64,000 bases of DNA from the NCBI GenBank assembly GCA_964585385.1, contig CAZPDP010000013.1, forward strand, positions 1 to 64,000, written 5' to 3'. The notes below the pieces were generated by a model that worked only from the letters and a program-made list of their open reading frames with translations, was not told the DNA's origin and made no database searches. The position numbers were made by a program, and so were the translations under genes. Origin of the DNA: JAGXLC01 sp964585385. Its GTDB lineage: Bacteria > Bacteroidota > Bacteroidia > Bacteroidales > UBA12077. How positions within the stretch are numbered: the first letter of the stretch is position 1; every line of letters starts with the position of its first letter. Below are positions 61,069 to 64,000 of this stretch, one piece after another.

Positions 61069-61842
61069 TTAACGAAAACTTACCCGCACAGTTGAGTCTT
61101 TGGTTAAAGAAAGAATTTGTGCAGCGTTTCCTCCATTCATTGCGATTTCCAGAAGATTTAGTGAGTTGAACAGGGCCAGCAGTTCACCTTCCGGAGAATC
61201 CTGATAGGTTTTACTTATACGGTTTATTTTATTCGTATTGCTTTGAACAAATATTTGAAAGGATCTGTTGTTTGCCACCCGGTAGAACAGCTCTTTTGTA
61301 ATATTGGTAATGGCATTGGAAAAGGAATCAATATAGATCACCCTTCCGATAATAACGTTTTCATCAATTGTCGGACGCAAGGGAATTCTCTTGTAAATTT
61401 CACCAGTCTCCCTGCCAATGCTTTCAGGACTTTCACCCATGGCTATTTTGGCAGCTGCTTCAGCAAAAACCGACAGACTTGGAAAAGTGGGTAAAGCCAT
61501 GGATTTTTCCAGGGTGTATATCTTATCCGGCTGGTCTCTGAAAAGTAGGCCGAATATGCCGTTATCTGTTCCGATAAAATAATGGTTATCTTTCTCTACC
61601 AACACATGTTCCCTGATTTTCTCAGGTTCAGATTTTACAGCTATGATGTGAATGCTACCTTTGGGAAAATGATGGTAAGTATTTCTTAAAATGAAAGCAG
61701 CTTCAGTAATGTTAAAAGGTTTTATCTGGTGGGTAATATCAATAATCTTAGCATCTTCATAAAGGCCCAGGATTTTGCCTTTTAAAGCGCCTGAATAAAA
61801 ATCATCGTATCTCCAATCTGTTGTTAATGTTATTACCGGCAT
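61069..61842 (-). CDS. SAM hydrolase (SAM-dependent chlorinase/fluorinase fold, DUF62)
   Basis: 257 aa. Starts MPVITLTTDWRYDDFYSGALKG, with the conserved Asp pair, then IIDITHQIKPFNITEAAF, YFIGTDNGIFG and the C-terminal barrel with YIDSFSNAITNI. Family members with Asp-Arg-His triads hydrolyse S-adenosylmethionine to adenosine and methionine with hydroxide, rather than halogenating. Which it does cannot be settled here, but hydrolysis is the common case. Confidence 0.88.
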   Translation of the reverse strand: MPVITLTTDWRYDDFYSGALKGKILGLYEDAKIIDITHQIKPFNITEAAFILRNTYHHFPKGSIHIIAVKSEPEKIREHVLVEKDNHYFIGTDNGIFGLLFRDQPDKIYTLEKSMALPTFPSLSVFAEAAAKIAMGESPESIGRETGEIYKRIPLRPTIDENVIIGRVIYIDSFSNAITNITKELFYRVANNRSFQIFVQSNTNKINRISKTYQDSPEGELLALFNSLNLLEIAMNGGNAAQILSLTKDSTVRVSFR

Positions 61843-61914
61843 AGATGCTTATTATCTCTTCAATCAACCTAAAATCAATTGATAAACTCTTACGTTAAAT
61901 ACTAAATAAATTAT

Positions 61915-61922
61915 TAGATTTG
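61915..61922 (+). promoter_or_regulatory. Candidate -7 box for phoH
   Basis: TAGATTTG fits TAnnTTTG, 54 bases before the phoH ATG. No clear -33. Confidence 0.4.
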
Positions 61923-61976
61923 CTTTAGGAAAAAATCTAGTAAAAGTCAAAAGTACACAATATTTATCTAAATTCT

Positions 61977-62942
61977 ATGATTGAAAAGGTGATATATTTA
62001 GAGGGGATAGAGCCGGTAAACCTTTATGGCGTCAAAAATACCAGGCTTGAGAAACTGAAGGAATATTATCCTAAATTGAAAATCATCGCCCGGGGTAATG
62101 AGATTAAAGTTCGTGGCGAAGAGCAGAAAATTAATGAATTTGAAGAAAAAATTGATTTGATTATAGAATATTTGCAAAAATTTAAGCATCTGAAGGATAG
62201 TGAGTTCGATGCCCTTATAAGAGATGAGGGAGAAGGCGAGGAAATGATGAAGGCCAAAGAAACTACTGAAGATGCTTTGGTTTACGGAATTAATGCTCAG
62301 CCAGTAAAGGCAAGAACGGTAAACCAGCGAAAACTGGTAACGGATCATTATGAAAACGATTTGGTTTTTGCAATTGGTCCTGCCGGAACAGGGAAGACAT
62401 ATACGGCTATTGCATTGGCTGTTAAAGCATTTAAAGAAAAAGAAGTGAAAAGGATTATCCTGACCCGGCCTGCTGTCGAAGCAGGAGAGAACCTGGGGTT
62501 TTTGCCCGGTGATATGAAGGAAAAACTGGATCCCTATTTGCAACCCTTATACGATGCACTGAGGGATATGATACATCCCCGAAAGCTTACCGATTTTATA
62601 GAGGAAGGTATTATTGAGATAGCGCCTTTGGCTTATATGAGAGGAAGAACATTGGATAACGCTTTTGTAATCCTCGATGAGGCACAGAATACCACGGTTA
62701 ACCAGTTGAAAATGTTCCTGACCCGGATGGGAAAGAATGCAAAATTTATTGTCACGGGAGACATCACACAAATTGACCTTCCGCGAAAGCAACGTTCAGG
62801 ACTTATTGAAGGAATGGAAATTCTTAAGAACATTTCTGGTATTTCCATTGTTCATTTTGATGAAAGGGATATTATACGCCATAAACTCGTTAAAGACATA
62901 GTTGCAGCGTATAATAAACGAATGGAAGATAATACTAAATAA
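61977..62942 (+). CDS. PhoH-family ATPase
   Basis: 321 aa. N-terminal KH-like part (1-75), PhoH core with Walker A GPAGTGKTYTA, TRPAVEAGENLGFLPG, Walker B FVILDEAQN and VTGDITQIDLPRKQRSGL. It is a P-loop ATPase/RNA helicase-like protein implicated in RNA metabolism. purC follows after 49 bp on the same strand. Confidence 0.92.
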   Translation: MIEKVIYLEGIEPVNLYGVKNTRLEKLKEYYPKLKIIARGNEIKVRGEEQKINEFEEKIDLIIEYLQKFKHLKDSEFDALIRDEGEGEEMMKAKETTEDALVYGINAQPVKARTVNQRKLVTDHYENDLVFAIGPAGTGKTYTAIALAVKAFKEKEVKRIILTRPAVEAGENLGFLPGDMKEKLDPYLQPLYDALRDMIHPRKLTDFIEEGIIEIAPLAYMRGRTLDNAFVILDEAQNTTVNQLKMFLTRMGKNAKFIVTGDITQIDLPRKQRSGLIEGMEILKNISGISIVHFDERDIIRHKLVKDIVAAYNKRMEDNTK

Positions 62943-62991
62943 AACGATATTCCAGAGTATATCATCAATAATAAATAAATAACAACTGATT

Positions 62992-63939
62992 ATGCAAAAG
63001 CCAATCGTCAAAACCCAGTTCAGTTTACCGGGTCAGAAAGATTTTTATAAAGGGAAGGTCCGGGATGTATACAATATTAACGATGAGTATCTTGTCATGA
63101 TTGTGACAGACCGGATATCAGCGTTTGATGTGGTTCTTCCCAAAGGAATTCCCTACAAGGGGCAAGTATTAAATCAAATAGCAGACCGTTTTCTGGATGC
63201 TGCTTCTGAAATTGTCCCAACATGGAAAATAGAAACACCGGACCCCAACGTAATGATTGGTCACAAGGCCGAAGCATTTCCCGTTGAAATGGTAGTCCGT
63301 GGATACCTGACAGGCCATGCATGGCGTGAATACAAGGCAGGTAAAAGGGAGATATGTGGAGAACCACTTCCTGAAGGAATGAAGGAGCATCAGAAATTTG
63401 AAAAACCAATTTTAACACCCACAACAAAGGCACATGAGGGACATGATGAGGATATTTCCAAAGACGAAATCATTAAGCAGGGGTTGGTTAGCAAGGAAGA
63501 CTATGAGTTGCTGGAAAAATATTCGCTCGATTTATTTGACCAGGGTACAAAAATTGCCGCTGAAAAAGGTTTAATACTGGTGGATACTAAATACGAGTTT
63601 GGTGTAAAGGATGGAAAAATATACCTGATAGATGAAATTCATACACCCGATTCATCACGCTATTTTTATTCAGATGAATACCAGGAGCGTTTTGACAAGG
63701 GATTACCCCAGAAACAGCTTTCCAAGGAATTTGTGAGAGAATGGCTTATTGAACAAGGTTTCCAGGGTCAGGAAGGGCAGGAAGTACCCAATATGGGTGA
63801 AGATTTTATTAAGAAGGTATCCGAACGGTACATTGAGCTTTTTGAAAAGATTACCGGTGAAAAATTTATATACACAGAATCACCTAACGTCGAAAAAAGA
63901 ATAGAAGATAATATTAAAAAAAGCCTGTCTGCATTATAG
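62992..63939 (+). CDS. purC: SAICAR synthase
   Basis: 315 aa. KGKVRDVYNI, IVTDRISAFDVVLPKGIPYKG, VEMVVRGYLTGHAWREYKAG and LVDTKYEFGVKDG are all present. It ligates CAIR and aspartate with ATP in purine synthesis. The length fits the eukaryote/Bacteroidota long form. Confidence 0.95.
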   Translation: MQKPIVKTQFSLPGQKDFYKGKVRDVYNINDEYLVMIVTDRISAFDVVLPKGIPYKGQVLNQIADRFLDAASEIVPTWKIETPDPNVMIGHKAEAFPVEMVVRGYLTGHAWREYKAGKREICGEPLPEGMKEHQKFEKPILTPTTKAHEGHDEDISKDEIIKQGLVSKEDYELLEKYSLDLFDQGTKIAAEKGLILVDTKYEFGVKDGKIYLIDEIHTPDSSRYFYSDEYQERFDKGLPQKQLSKEFVREWLIEQGFQGQEGQEVPNMGEDFIKKVSERYIELFEKITGEKFIYTESPNVEKRIEDNIKKSLSAL

Positions 63940-64000
63940 ATAAATTGATTTTGTTTTATTGAGAGAGGCTGTCTTCTAAAGTTTTTTAATGTATTTCACG

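Noticed and set aside
1..64000. tRNA, rRNA or known riboswitches
   Set aside because: I looked in the larger spacers and saw no cloverleaf with conserved tRNA words, no rRNA segments and no riboswitch core I could defend; a covariance-model scan would be needed to exclude weak ones.

Overview
The window is chromosomal DNA from an anaerobic or fermentative member of the Bacteroidota, most likely a marine or sediment Bacteroidales/Marinilabiliales-type organism. This rests on a SusC/SusD pair, a C10 peptidase with a type IX secretion (Por) C-terminal sorting domain, the nusB-DUF1573-yajC-ybbR-coaE order, a DUF3276 PUR protein, a fused FeoA-FeoB, AT-rich spacers without Shine-Dalgarno sequences, and many -7 boxes of the Bacteroidota form TAnnTTTG. 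No rRNA, tRNA or CRISPR array was recognised.

Layout. 0.2-3.0 kb: a glutamine amidotransferase overlapping a D-Ala-D-Ala-ligase/M20-peptidase fusion. 3.0-15.9 kb: a hydrogen-metabolism island. A minus-strand operon (thioredoxin-like [2Fe-2S] ferredoxin, sensory [FeFe] hydrogenase with PAS domain, SpoIIE-type phosphatase) diverges from a plus-strand operon (hydC, hydB, hydA, a second sensory [FeFe] hydrogenase fused to a histidine kinase, a receiver, a receiver-kinase hybrid, rex, ribF). A near-consensus Rex operator lies between them. 16.0-21.4 kb: an ECF sigma factor with a TPR anti-sigma-like protein, a large TPR-CHAT protease-like protein on the opposite strand, a 60-aa peptide with a GG motif and an acidic tail behind an 18-bp perfect palindrome, and a paralogue of the anti-sigma-like protein. 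21.4-23.0 kb: a degenerate histidine kinase, a LytTR protein and a small SpoIIAA-like protein. 23.1-24.4 kb: an Omp85-like barrel. 25.0-28.0 kb: histidine degradation (hutI, ftcD). 28.3-34.9 kb: SusC/SusD/lipoprotein locus with a decayed SusC leader in front, then a TPR lipoprotein. 35.6-37.4 kb: a REP-associated (IS200-like) transposase element and two short non-autonomous derivatives inside a 389-bp tandem repeat. 37.7-40.6 kb: secreted C10 protease. 41-51.7 kb: housekeeping genes (NUDIX, NlpC/P60, PgpH-like HD hydrolase, LolA, FtsK), carbamate kinase and ornithine carbamoyltransferase, DUF456. 52-54.6 kb: FeoAB with a 55-aa Cys-rich partner that is easily missed. 54.8-64 kb: PUR protein, nusB block, DnaJ/TerB protein, DUF5606, mazG, SAM hydrolase, phoH, purC.

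How it fits together. The hydrogenase island pairs a probable electron-bifurcating HydABC (NADH/ferredoxin/H2) with two H2-sensor candidates having opposite kinds of output, a phosphatase and a kinase, plus the NADH/NAD+ sensor Rex. The organism seems to read both H2 and NADH when setting this locus. HydA carries Ser at the proton-relay Cys position, and HydB has lost every Cys of its N-terminal thioredoxin-like [2Fe-2S] domain. The second notable system is the CHAT/sigma/anti-sigma/GG-peptide cluster, which looks like a protease-controlled sigma-factor circuit.
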